Assembly: GCA_964550635.1 (NCBI GenBank)
Contig: CAZJZV010000007.1
Location: forward strand, 7,021-71,020
Source of the DNA: RGIG4097 sp964550635
Lineage (GTDB): Bacteria > Bacillota > Clostridia > Christensenellales > CAG-917
Direction of reading: 5' to 3'
Length of the DNA stretch: 64,000 nt
Below, piece by piece: positions 43,003 to 55,000 of this stretch. The notes under the pieces were generated by a model that saw only the letters and a program-made list of their open reading frames with translations, was not told the origin of the DNA and ran no database searches. A program made the position numbers and the translations under genes. Positions within the stretch are counted from its first letter, which is position 1. Every line of letters starts with the position of its first letter.

Positions 43003-45063
43003 TTACGCCCGAACCGCGACGTCCGTCGCGTCAGTCAGCGAATTGTATTCTTTTTGAGAGTCTATATAGGTATATTTCGTCTTCGTTGCAAACGGAATAA
43101 ATTGATGTCCGCCGCCCGAATAGAACTTTCCGAAAAATTCAATGTATTGCAAACGGCAGTTATGCACGTACGCGCCCAGTGCCGAAATCGCAATGTTGAA
43201 CGTATGCCCGATGATATATACGGGTATGCAGATGATATAGCCGACGAATTGTATATCCGCGGGGAAGAATCCCGCCACTATCGAGCAAATCATGTTGACG
43301 ACCATTGCAACAACACCACCCGACAACGCAAGTCCGAAAAGTCGAGAGTAACTCAACACGTCTGAAAGCACGTTGACTATATCGTAGAGTTTGCCCACTC
43401 TGCCAATCATACCCTTTATTGGACCTTTCTTGCTCTTGACACCGCCTACGAGTATAAAAATCACCCCGACGACCGCCAGTGCTATTGCGATATATTTCAA
43501 GAAAGACGGCGCGTTTTCAATGAGAAGTCCGACCGCAAGACAACCTATCGCCGCAAATATGAAGTACCAGGACAACACGTCCGACACCACTGCAAGATAG
43601 TCTTTATGCCTGATGAGATTGAGCGCGTTGACGAACATACCAACGATTATCTGCAAAAATCCAAGCGCAAAACACATTACGAGCATTTTTAGCGGTTCGT
43701 CAAGGGGATTGAATAACAGTGCGTAAGACACGTTCATATCCGGAGTCGGGAAGCCTAGGTAACTTCCGAACAACATACCCCATATAGCCGTCGAAACTCC
43801 GCCCATAGCGATGATAAGCATAAGTCTGCCCTTGCCCGGGACGGGTTTTGAAATCTTGTAAAGCACGAAACCGGCAACGGCAAATATCACGCCGTACACC
43901 GCGTCCGCAACCATGATTCCGAAGAATAGGAAATAGAAGAAAGTCATTATCGGATTCGGATCTATATCCTCGCCGTACTTTGGCACCGAGAACATATTCG
44001 TAATGTCCTCGTAGGGTTCGACGATTTTGTTCGAGCGCACGAGAGTAGGCACGATTTCCCCATCTTCAGGCTCGCGGAATTCATAGACCATTCTGTCCGA
44101 AACTTTGTCGAGAATTTTTTTCAGGTCGTTTTCTTTGTCTTTAGGATACCAACCTTCGAGGACGAAGGAGCGGTCCGTCGTCGCAAATCCGTCGAGAGCG
44201 TCGAGTTTCGCTTTTTCGACGAGATAGTAGTCGTAAAGGGTTTTGAGTTTTCTGACGACCTTTTCTTTTTCGAGAGCGCGCACCATCAAATCGAATTTCT
44301 CTTTTTCTATACTCTCGATACGCGCGTTATTTTGAGAGATTTTTTCACGAGCGGTGACGTCAAAGGTGAACGAACACTTCGCGTAGTCCGCGGATTGCAA
44401 GACCGCACTCAATTCGCTTTCCTTTTCGTTCAAGCAAACCGCTACGAAAGCAGTCGCTTTTTGACCGATGAAAGTTTCGACGTACACGTCGTCTATATCG
44501 TTCGCACCGCGCACTATATCCGCCTTTGAACCGACGACCGAGCCGACGACCACTTGCACGTTTTTGCTACCTACAAGAGACGAAAACGGCGTTTCAAGGT
44601 TCTCATATACGGCAAGCGCTTCGTTTTCTGCAAGTATTTTTTGCTTTTCGGAGTCGAGTTCCTGACGGGTGTTTTTTATGCTTTCAAGCTCTTCCACGTC
44701 GCAAAGAAGTTCATATTCTTCCGCACTTATCATCGCGAAATCTTCATAGTCCATTCTTGCGATAGACGTGAAAGGGGGTTCCTTTACGGGAGTATAAACG
44801 TAGGGATTTTCTGAATTTTTGCTATCCTTTTGCGCCTTCTCTGCAAGTTTCTTTTGAGCGCGCAAGAAATCAAAGGCGGATGATATGCGGAACGTTTTTC
44901 CTTCTATCTCCTCCTTCGTGCGCGAATTGTCAAGACGTGAAGTGTTTTCCAAATCTTCAGTCGCGACGATTTCCACCAACTTGCTTTGGTGCAGCGCCTT
45001 GAAAAGATTGAATCTGTCCGACCGATGCCCGATGAGCACCAGTTTTTTCATTTCAACAATCAT
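43003..45063 (-). CDS. ntpI: V-type ATPase subunit I (a-subunit, ion channel/stator)
   Basis: 686 aa. A cytosolic half with long coiled coils (1-340) is followed by about eight membrane helices (from MTFFYFLFFGIMVADAVYGV). The essential channel arginine is in GAYVHNCRLQYIEFFGKFY near residue 650. The start overlaps the upstream G/H gene by 4 nt. Confidence 0.95.
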   Translation of the reverse strand: MIVEMKKLVLIGHRSDRFNLFKALHQSKLVEIVATEDLENTSRLDNSRTKEEIEGKTFRISSAFDFLRAQKKLAEKAQKDSKNSENPYVYTPVKEPPFTSIARMDYEDFAMISAEEYELLCDVEELESIKNTRQELDSEKQKILAENEALAVYENLETPFSSLVGSKNVQVVVGSVVGSKADIVRGANDIDDVYVETFIGQKATAFVAVCLNEKESELSAVLQSADYAKCSFTFDVTAREKISQNNARIESIEKEKFDLMVRALEKEKVVRKLKTLYDYYLVEKAKLDALDGFATTDRSFVLEGWYPKDKENDLKKILDKVSDRMVYEFREPEDGEIVPTLVRSNKIVEPYEDITNMFSVPKYGEDIDPNPIMTFFYFLFFGIMVADAVYGVIFAVAGFVLYKISKPVPGKGRLMLIIAMGGVSTAIWGMLFGSYLGFPTPDMNVSYALLFNPLDEPLKMLVMCFALGFLQIIVGMFVNALNLIRHKDYLAVVSDVLSWYFIFAAIGCLAVGLLIENAPSFLKYIAIALAVVGVIFILVGGVKSKKGPIKGMIGRVGKLYDIVNVLSDVLSYSRLFGLALSGGVVAMVVNMICSIVAGFFPADIQFVGYIICIPVYIIGHTFNIAISALGAYVHNCRLQYIEFFGKFYSGGGHQFIPFATKTKYTYIDSQKEYNSLTDATDVAVRA

Positions 45064-45383
45064 TTGATATACTTATCCAACAAAATTCCCACGAGTTCAT
45101 CCGCTTTTTCGTCGATTTTTTTGTCTTTGCTTTCGACGTATTCTTTTGCGGAAGTCTCTCCGTTTTCAATGATTTTCGTGCGTCTTGCGTTGGCGCTTTC
45201 TTCAGCTTCGGCAATTGCACGTCGAAAATCCGCCTTGCATTGCAAAACGGTTTCTTTTCTTTCTTTTTCCGCTTTCAATTCGGCGTCAAGGACGATTTGC
45301 TTGCCCTCTTGAAACGCTTTTGATTGCATTTCCGACGCCGTTTCTTCTGCGGATTTGATCTCTTTGAGAACTTCTTCGATCAT
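45060..45383 (-). CDS. ntpF: V-type ATPase subunit G/H (peripheral stalk)
   Basis: A 107-aa charged helical protein (VLKEIKSAEETASEMQSKA; AELKAEKERKETVLQCKADF) predicted to form the coiled-coil partner of subunit E. Its ATG lies one base after the rpiB stop, so the ATPase operon is read together with rpiB. Confidence 0.88.
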   Translation of the reverse strand: MIEEVLKEIKSAEETASEMQSKAFQEGKQIVLDAELKAEKERKETVLQCKADFRRAIAEAEESANARRTKIIENGETSAKEYVESKDKKIDEKADELVGILLDKYIK

Positions 45384-45384
45384 C

Positions 45385-45837
45385 TTACTTGTTGTACTTC
45401 TTCTCGATATCGGTGATCATATCGAGACGACGTTGATGTCTTCCGCCCTCGTACTCTGCAGTGTACCAAGCGGTGACAATGTCTTTCGCTTCTTCGGGGG
45501 TGATGACTCTGCCACCGAGTGCGATGATATTTGCGTTGTTGTGATTTTTGGTGAGTTGCGCCATATAGGTATTCGTCACGACCGCCGCTCTGATGCCGGG
45601 GACTTTGTTTGCGGATATGGAAATGCCGATACCCGTACCGCACATAAGCACGCCTGCATCGCATTCTCCGCTTGCCACTGCTTCTGCAACTTTCAAACCG
45701 TAGGTGGGATAATCCACGGAATCCGTGTTGTAAGTGCCAAGGTCGACGACTTCTGCGCCGAGGGATTGAAGCGTATTCACAACGCTTTCTTTGAGAACGA
45801 TACCGCCGTGGTCACAGCCGATTGCAATTTTTTTCAT
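45385..45837 (-). CDS. rpiB: Ribose 5-phosphate isomerase B
   Basis: A 150-aa RpiB of the pentose phosphate pathway. Catalytic region GCDHGGIVLKESV, the Cys motif MCGTGIGISISANKVPGIRA and the C-terminal EGGRHQRRLDMI are all intact. The Cys65-type active site points to the RpiB rather than the LacA/B subgroup. First gene of the transcript leading into the V-ATPase genes. Confidence 0.93.
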   Translation of the reverse strand: MKKIAIGCDHGGIVLKESVVNTLQSLGAEVVDLGTYNTDSVDYPTYGLKVAEAVASGECDAGVLMCGTGIGISISANKVPGIRAAVVTNTYMAQLTKNHNNANIIALGGRVITPEEAKDIVTAWYTAEYEGGRHQRRLDMITDIEKKYNK

Positions 45838-45866
45838 AATAATAACTCCCTTATTTTGATATATAA

Positions 45867-45895
45867 ATTATATTCCTTACTAGTTCAATTGTAAA
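45867..45895 (-). promoter_or_regulatory. Promoter of rpiB and the V-ATPase operon
   Basis: Minus-strand TTTACA (45890-45895), 17 bp, TATAAT (45867-45872). About 37 bp upstream lies the inverted repeat GTTTAACATTAAAC (45932-45945), a candidate regulator site. Confidence 0.7.
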
Positions 45896-46001
45896 GAAAA
45901 AATTTTTTTGCTCGCCACCTGCATGATATTAGTTTAACATTAAACCAATATGAAAGCGGTTTATATCTGTCCTTCTAATCGATGACGTCCCCAAAAAAAC
46001 A

Positions 46002-46030
46002 AAAAACGCAAGGATTTCCCTTGCGTTTTT
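46002..46030. terminator. Terminator after the giant surface-protein gene
   Basis: A 12-bp stem (AAAAACGCAAGG / CCTTGCGTTTTT) with a 5-nt loop and A/T tracts on both sides, 12 bp past the stop codon. It can work on both strands. Confidence 0.88.
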
Positions 46031-46041
46031 GTTTGTTTACG

Positions 46042-49000
46042 TTAGTCTTTCTTTCCGACTACGGGAGGTTTCTTGCCCACAACGGGAGGCACTTTGCCGG
46101 TGTCCGCCGCCGCTTCGGGTGCGACTTCGGGAGCGGGTTCTGCCGCTTCGGGTTTCGCAATTTCGGGTGCGGAGATCGATCTTGCATTCACGTCCGCGCC
46201 TTCTTTAACGCCGATGACGGGAGGTTTCTTCTTGCCAACGTGAGTGGGTTTTGCGGGTCTGACCTTCACGGGTGCAGGTTCGGGAGTCGGCTCCGGAGTA
46301 GGCTCGGGAGTGGGCTCTGCAACGGGTTCGGGAGCGGGTTCCGCCACAGGTTCAGGCGTGGGTTCCGCTACGGGTTCGGGTTTCGGCTCGGGCGTAGGTT
46401 CAGGAGTAGGTTCTGCGACAGGTGCGGGTTCCGCCACTTCGGGAGTATCGACGTCCATGGTCATTCCGGTGCCTGCGATTGCCGCTTTTTTCTTCTTCTT
46501 GGACAAGCCGATGCCAAGACCGAGTGCAAGTGCGATGATTGCCGCCGCGCCACAGCCGACTGCTATCCACACCCACATCGGGATTTCGGTAGAAGTCACG
46601 TTGACTTTGACGGGGACTGCGTTAACGTAGACCAACCAACCAAGCTTATCGGTGTTGAAGGTTACGAATGCATTTTCATACTCTACTCCGTCAATTTCCT
46701 CGGTCACGATTTCGGAAGTGTAATCAGTGATTTCCTTGAAACTACCGTCGTTATAAACCATGATGAGTTTATAGTTGTTGAGGTTGTCCAAGTAGGTGTT
46801 GACGGTGATGGTCATATCGTTACTACCGTGGTTGACGTCGCTGAGCGTTTCACCGGAACCGGTAATGATTCTGATATGCGACAATTGATAGATCGAAGAC
46901 TTGTAGCCGTAGGAATCGATATAAGGCACCAAGGTTTCGTATGCATCGTTGAACAAGTCGACGTCGTATTGATAGATCGCGTTATTAGTGGGATCTGCAA
47001 TCGAATCTTCGTCGACGTAGTTGACGATGAGTTGGATTGTCGAATCGGTGATTTGCTTATCGTTGAACTTGATGGTTGCAAGTGACGAATATTTGAGCTC
47101 ATCGGTCGTGAGTGCGAAGTCGCCGGTCGTGAAGCCGATGACCTTGTAGTTGGAGTCTTCATCTCCGTAATAGTAGTCTTTGTCTTCGCCGATTGCGCCG
47201 ATAGAGATATAGCCGTCGCTTTCTTCCGTTACGACAGACGATTCGTCGGTGCAGTAGCTAATCGTGTAGTTGTAACGTCCGGGAGCATCTACGATTTCTT
47301 GGATGACGCCTTCTTTGGACATGCTCTTGTACATAATCATGAAGTAGGTTTCATCGATGTCGCTATTGGACAGACCGTGGCTTGCGGACTTGGGCGAGAA
47401 TTCGTACTTGAACACGATACCCTTATTGATCGCGTTGCCTTCATCGTCGTAAGTCGTCATTTGTTGTTTGCTGCTTTCAAGCACGGTGACGACGATTTCC
47501 GCGGGAAGAACGGTGATCGTATAGGTCTTTTCAAAGCTATTGTAGTTTGCGGTTTTTATATCGGATGCAGAAGTCGGGTTTTCGGGAGAAGTGAACTTGA
47601 CTGCCACTTTGTAGGTGCCTGCATTGATGATTTCTCTTCCGTCCACGGAGATCTTGACTGCTTTCTTGACTGCCGCCATATCGTTTGACGCAACGCCGGT
47701 GATGGAGTTTTGGATTGCGCCCTTGACATCGTCGAAGTGGTCGTAATCATAGTAGTCAAGGCTATAAGGCGTGTAACCGAGAGAGATATCCGCCTTGGTG
47801 ATGGTCAACGTGGATCTGAGTTCCGCAGTGCTGCTGAATTCATCGTCGATGACTTTGGTAATGTTTGCGACGACTAAGTAAGAGCCGACGTTGATAAGAT
47901 CCGCACCGTTCACGAGATTTTCGGGGGCGACCACGCCGTTCTTGTAGTAGGAGTAGACCACGTCGAGACCGCTTACGCTACCCTTCACACTCATCTTGTC
48001 GGACTTGGAGTTGCCGTCGTAGACGGTGGAAGAGTCGGACATTCTGACGCCGGAGATAGGTGCGATAGTGACGTTGAGTTTTGCGACCTTATCGGTATCC
48101 CAAACGATGACGTAGTTGTTTGCGAGAGCGGAAGAAGTATCGATATGGACCGCATAGTAACCGCTAGTGAGAGAGGAAACGGGTTTGACGTTTTCATCAA
48201 TATCACTCCAAGCACTGCCGTCGAAGTATTTGAAGGATGCGACGGGAGCGGTCAAGATTGTGGAAAGGTTATCGCCGTTGACAAGACCGGTGTAGGAGAG
48301 CTTGATTTCGGGCAAACCGCCTTCCTTGTAGAGTTTGCTATAGCTATAACCTTCTTCAACGGTTGCCGCGTGGACTTTAAGGATTGCCTTTTCGACCAAG
48401 ATTTCACTGCTCGTGAGCGTGCTATCCGCAACGATATTGCCGTCCGCGTCGAACTTGGTGTATGCGAACTTGAAGGTGTAGTTGGTGGAAGAACCGCCGC
48501 TTATGGTTGCGGGATAGGTGCCGACGGGATAGGATGCGACGAGTTTGCCGTTGACGTCGACGGAAGGTTCGACGAACGTACCGTCCATACGCACGTATGC
48601 GCCGTCGTTTGCTTGTACGAACGCACCGTCCACAAGGTTATAACGATAAGCGTTGATACCTTCGCCGAGTTCGGAGTAGCGTTCTGCGAATGCGACTTGG
48701 TAATCCGCGACGGTCATATAGCCGTAGTTGCTCGAAACGATGACTTCGCCTTCCCCTGCCTTGTAGCCGAGTTTGCCGTCGAAGTTAGGCGCCTTGCCGT
48801 AAGTGGACTTGACTGAATCGAGTTGAGCGGTGATGACGCGGGGTTTGATTTCCGCGACGATAGAAGCAGTCGAACCGACGGTCGTGTAGTTTTTGTAGAT
48901 ATTCGCATATTCTGCGGCGACGCCTTCTTTTGCTTTGAGCGCGTTACCGGTGAAGGTGAACACGACGGAAGTGCTGCCGACCGAAGACGCTTTATAAGCG

Positions 49001-52000
49001 ATAGTCACGTCGTCGGATCCGACGTTGAGTGCGATATAATCCGCATCGTCCGCCATAAATCCGCTGTTGCCGATTGAGTAATCGGAGTCGGTGCCGTAGA
49101 ACTTGGTGGTTGCGTCGTACTCTTTGGAGAATGCGGTGCTACCAGGGGTTGCGACGACGGAGACCTTGATATTTTTGGGATTGATGGTGCCCTTTGCGTT
49201 GTCTACGTACGCGATAGTTTCGGTGGTCTTGCCTGCGATTGCGGAAGACGCGTCGACTATGTAGTACTTGGTATAGGACTTCGTGTAGGAGCCGAGGACG
49301 TCGGGTTTGACCGCAAGACTATCGTAATCCGCCTTAGTGATATTGTACACGTTGACGGTGTCGAGATTGTAGTAGTAGATAGCGTTGCCGTCCGCATCGG
49401 TGCCGGGAAGGACGGAGCCGAGCGCATCGGATGCGATAGCGGTCTTGCCTGCGATTTCGACGGAAGACGTTACGACGGGATAGTAGTTGATGACGTTTTC
49501 GGTGTTACAGCTGAGCGCCACGCCGTAGACGAATGCATTCTTTGCGACGACTGCCCCACTCTCATCGACCGCTACGTTCTTATCTGCGTACTCTGCGAAG
49601 TAGCTCTTGACGTAGTATCTACCGGTTTCGGTAGGCATAAGGCCGGACATGGTGTAGGAAATCTTATCGACAGAAGTGGTGCCGTCGTATTCCTTATCGG
49701 AGACGGTGAAGTTGACGACAACGGGAGCTTGAGCGATAGAAGCGCGACCGACAGCGGAGACGTCCTTTTGGATCTTGTAGTTCTTTGCGTAATCGACTTC
49801 GGTAGAAGTGCTCTTAACGCCGGTGATCTTGACGTTGACGCTCTTATTGGAACCGCTGTTCTTATCGCCGAATTCGCCCGAGACGTCGAGAGTAACGTGG
49901 TCTTTTTCTTCGGGAGCGACGCCGAAGCCTGTGACGTCGTAGGAACCCTTGATTGCGACGGTTGCGTTCTTGGTGCCGTCGTAGATCTTATCCGAGATGA
50001 TGATACCGTCGGTTTGGACGGAAAGGACCTTTTGATCGAGGGTTGCGACCGCGATATTTTCGAAGTCGGAAATGGTGGATTCCGCGACGAGAGCCCTATT
50101 ATTTGCGACGTAACTGCCGTCCACGAAGTCGAAAGCGACGAGTTCGTAGTTTGCAAGGACTGCGTTTACGCTCTCGGAAGTCTTACCTGCGGGAACGATG
50201 AAGGAAAGTCCGCTGATAAGGATATTATGTTTGATGACGTTGCCGTTCGCATCGAAAGCGACGGAAGCATCCGCAACGCCGTTGATGCTATACTTGAAGG
50301 TCACGTCAGCGAAGACGTAGTCGATGAAAGTGCTATCGTTTGCCCAAGCGGATTCGTCGAAACCTGCCGCGTCTTCGGGAATGAGAGTGACTGCGGATTC
50401 TGCGGCGGAGTTGGACACGTCGGTACCTTTGTCAAGGACCTTATCGGCATCTGTATTACCTTCGTACTGTTTATTGTTGTCGTAATCGACGGCGAGTTGG
50501 ACTCTTGCGGGAGAGATTTCGACGGTGAGCGAAGAAATCTTATTATTGAGTTCATCCGCGGTGAAGTTGAGAGCGTAGTTGGAATTTGCTTTTACGCCGA
50601 CGGACGAGACGGTGACTCTATGCGTGCCCGCGCTCGCGGTAATAATATTGTTATCGCACGCGTGCGCAAGGAGTTCGAGACCTACGTTTGCGAAGCTATC
50701 GCCAGTTGCGTAGACGCTATTCAAGAAGACGAGTCCGAGATCGACGTTGGAAGTGCCGTTGTATCTACGGTCCGCGACGGAGTATTCGATGACGTCGTCG
50801 ATACTGATTTGTTTAGGAGTGATGGAACCGCTGAGATTTCTGACGGTAAGGACCATACCTTCGTCGGTGAAAGCGATTTCGATACCTTCTTCCTTGACGT
50901 CGATATTGATATCGCTTGCTCTGAGACCGGGGAAGAGCAAGACGACGTCGGTAGCGTAGTTGGAAGTGACGTTAGCGGACGGGAAGATAATGGACGACAT
51001 AAGTTGCATATTATCGCCGAGACTGACGCTGATTTGGACGTTACTTGCCGAGAATTCGGGGCTACCGTCGTAGACTTTGGTCAAGGTGAAGTTGAGTTTG
51101 GTGAGTTCGATAGGCTCGTCCTTGATGTAGCAGATTTGAGTGAGAACGTAGCTATCGGGCGCGCCGACGAGAGTATAGTTGACCGCCGCATTACCTGCAA
51201 GGGTGAAGGATGCGAAGAGAACGTGTTTCTCACCGATAGACGCGTCGGGCTCGTGGGTATCTACGTTGACGTAATTTGCGGTGAAGTTGATATAGACGTC
51301 ATCGGTATTACGTTTCAACTGCGAGTAGACGGCGAGCATAGCTTTCTTTTGATCGACGGAGAATTCGGGGAGCTCGGTGGAGTTGTTCATAGCTCTATCG
51401 ACGCCGAAGAAAGCGGGGGTGATTTGGCTATAATCGATGGTAGCGGGAGTGATGACGAGACGAGCGTTTGCGAGAGCGGTTTCGTCGACCACCACGACGT
51501 AGTTGCTATCCGAGCTGACGAATTCAGAAGAGACAGCGTAGCCGTAGTAGAATTCCTGACCGTTGTAGGAGATAGAACCGTCCGCGTTGCTGACGTTATC
51601 ATAGCGTTCACCGAAGCGGTAGAAAGAGCCGTCTGCGTGGTAAGCGACTCTGACGAAAGAACCGCTGACCTTACTTGCGAGATCTTCTTGACCTTCCGCG
51701 ACGGAGAAGCCGATGCCGTAAACGCTATCGAGATCGCCGTAGACCTTTGATTGATTGGTAGCGGACGGATAGACGGTGATGGTTGCGGGGTTGATAGTGA
51801 TATAGTAGCTATCGACGAGCAAGATATAATCGGTATCCGCGCCGTTGTTATCGAGAACGGAAGCGGTTCCGTCTTGGATGATGACGGAGCGCAAACCGAC
51901 GTTGAGACTGGTAAGGTTTGCAGTCCATTTGAGGGTGTAACCTTCGGGGAGTGTGGAGCCGTCCGAGAGAGCGATCGAATAATCGGAGCTATCGGCGGTG

Positions 52001-55000
52001 ATGGTAACGCTACTGGAATAGGTATCGCCGTAGTTCAAGACGTAAGGAGTAACGCGAGTTACGTTGACGACGATATTGGTCGAACCTGCGATGATTTCGC
52101 GGATAATTACGGTATGGTCGCCGGTCGCGATGACGAACTTGACGTTGGCGGAGCTTGACGAGAACGAACCGACGAGAGCATAGACGGTTTCGGTGTAGCC
52201 TTGAACGGGGCTAGACGCGCCTGCGGTGCCGAGTGCCCAAGAAGCGGTGAGATATTCTGCAAATCTCTGGTCGTTTGCGGCGAGAGTGTACGCAACGTCG
52301 TAGGAATCCGTTTCGTTCTTGATGAACTTCTGACCTGCGACGGGGGTAACGCTCACCGATCTTTGAGTGATTGCGTATTTAACGCCGCTTGCGTCGACGG
52401 TGATCGTGTAATTGCTATTGACATCGAAGTAAGCGGTGCTGGTTGAGTAGTTATATTCACCGACGTTCTCACCGAGTTCACGGGAGATGAGTTGAGTGCC
52501 GTTCACGTAGAAGTAGACGATATTGCCGACGGTGGAAGATTCTTGTGCGCCGTTGAATATATCGCCGATGAGTTTCCCGGTGGGGAGCGTAGTCATATCG
52601 ACGCCGACAAGGATAGTGCCGTCCGCATCGCCGTAGACCTTGCCTTGACCCGCCTTAACGATGACGGTGATCGCCTTTTGAGTGACGATATGGGTTGCGG
52701 TGACGTAGGACACGTTGTAGTTATCGCCGAGATCCGCGGAGACTGCGTCCGAGAAAGTGATAGCGTAATTGCCGACGTTGAGATTTGCGAAACCGCTACC
52801 GTCCGCGACGAGAGTACCGTCCACTTTAAGCCAGTTGCTTGCGGTAGGCAGGAAGAGTGCGGAGCCGGTGAAGGTGTAAGTAGCGGGATCCCACGCTGCG
52901 AGATCTGCGCCGACGAGACCTTCCACGACGTAACCGATATTTTGATTGTCGCCGTATTCGCCGACGGAAGAATTGATCTTGATAGTTACGTCCTTCTTGA
53001 GAATGTTGTAAGCGGGGATTCTGACGGTTTGCGCGACGTAGTTATCGTTATCGATAGACATTGCGACCGAGTATTCGCCGACGTTAGAAGGAGCGGATTC
53101 GAGATCGGAGTAGATAGGTTCGTTGAATTCGTCGACCGCACCCGTATTTTGTTTCCAATCGTAGACGATTTGGCTCTTTGCGACTTCGGGGAACACGGTC
53201 ATAGGGATTTCGGTAGGCGCGCCGGCGTAGCTGACGTTGGTACCGGTGACGGTGACGGTGACGAGTCTGCGATAGCGGAATATAAGCTCTATATTGCCGT
53301 TATTGCTGGGGATATTGCCGAGATTACCGAGATCGGTATTTTCGAGCAAGAGATTGAATTCGAGACCGTCGAGAGAAATGCTACCGTTGGGATCCGCATA
53401 GGATTGAGACGGAGAGAGCGGATCGTCGGTGGTCCACTTATTCTTAATATCTTCTACGCCGTTGCCGAACTTATAGTCGAGTTTATAAGCAACGTAACCG
53501 TCTTCGAGAGCGAAGTTGAGCGTGATCATATCCCCTCTCTTATAGACGATGGACTTACCGCCTTCGAGAACGGAAGCGACGCCGAGATCTGCGAATATAC
53601 TATTTTGATCCACCGAGCCGACGACCTTATAGTCGTTTGCATCGACGAAGAAGGTGTAGCCGACGAGATCACTGACGTTACCCGCTTGGTCGACCGCCCA
53701 GAAGTAGTAGACGCGCATACCTGCACCGAGTGCGCTATTGAAGTTGAGTTTGATTTCGTTGATACTATCGAGTTTGGTACCGAGAGTTTCGTAGACTGCA
53801 TCGAAGTTGTAGTCTGCGGGGTTGACGGAACCGTTGCCGAATGCGGAAAGGAACGCGCTAATCGAGAGTTTTCCGCCCGCATCGTTGAAGTCGCCGATAT
53901 TTTGGATATTCTTCATTGCGTAGTAGACTTTGATACCGTCGCCGTACTGCGCAAGGAGAGAGTCCTCGAACGCGTAGAACGCGTCGAGAGACCAACCGCT
54001 CGTGAACCACTTTCTATCCGTCGCGTCGGGGATAGACGGAGTGTCGATCTGATCGATTTCGGAATAATCCTTTTCTTCGGATTCTTGGTCGAGAGTGGGA
54101 GCGTGGGGCTTATTTCTATCCACAAGGATAAGCACGCCGTCGATATACTTCTTGCCGACGAGAACCTGCCATTGACGGTGAGTTACGCCGTCCGTTTGCA
54201 TGGTGTTACCGGTATAGATATATTTGACGGGGGTTTCGTTTTCGGGATCGTCGCCGACCATAATTTCAAAGGTGGTATAGTAAGCGAAGTCGAAATAGGT
54301 GAAACCGCTGGTGTCTTGTGCGCTGTGATCTCTGCCGAACGTGATAATCCAAGTCGCAACGCCGGTTGACGACACGCTATAAGTAACGTAAATTCTCGTA
54401 CCGGGTTCGCCACCGCCGAAGTTTGCGGACTTACCGTCCGTTGCGATAGTGGCGGTGCTATCCACCGCGGTATCGAGATAGATATTCGTGATAACGCCGT
54501 TGAGAACAGAGATATATCTCGTATTTTCTTCCGCGTCCGTGAAGCTCAAGTTGTTGCCCGAAATGGAAGCCTTGTCTTGAACGAGAGTGACCGTGAGTTC
54601 GGTCGTTGCCCAATCCGTATTTGCGAGATTATTGCCGTTTGCGGATTTGGTGAGAGTGTAAGTCGGGGTTTCGTAGTCCGCTCTGACGTAGTACGAGATT
54701 TGGTTTTCGGTGGTATATCTGCCCGACATATCCATACAGTAGAACGTGAAGAGATAATACCCTACCCCCGTTGCGCTCGTGCTTGATTGACCGTCAAGGC
54801 CGGTGGTGACGTTGCCTGCGGTATCATAAACCGCACCTGCGTAACCGGTCTTGAAGTCGTATCTGAAACTCGAAGTCGCGCCGACTGCGAAAGGCACTTT
54901 CGTGAGCAGTTGTTCTCTCGTCCAGTTTGCGGAAGTGAGCGTGCCTGTCGGAGCGTTCACTTTCACGACCGAATAGAACCACATATAAGGAGTGATTTCA

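Noticed and set aside
49729..54369. Long plus-strand frames inside the giant gene
   Set aside because: Mirror images of the repeat protein; Asp/Gly/Val-rich antisense composition, no promoter or ribosome-binding site.
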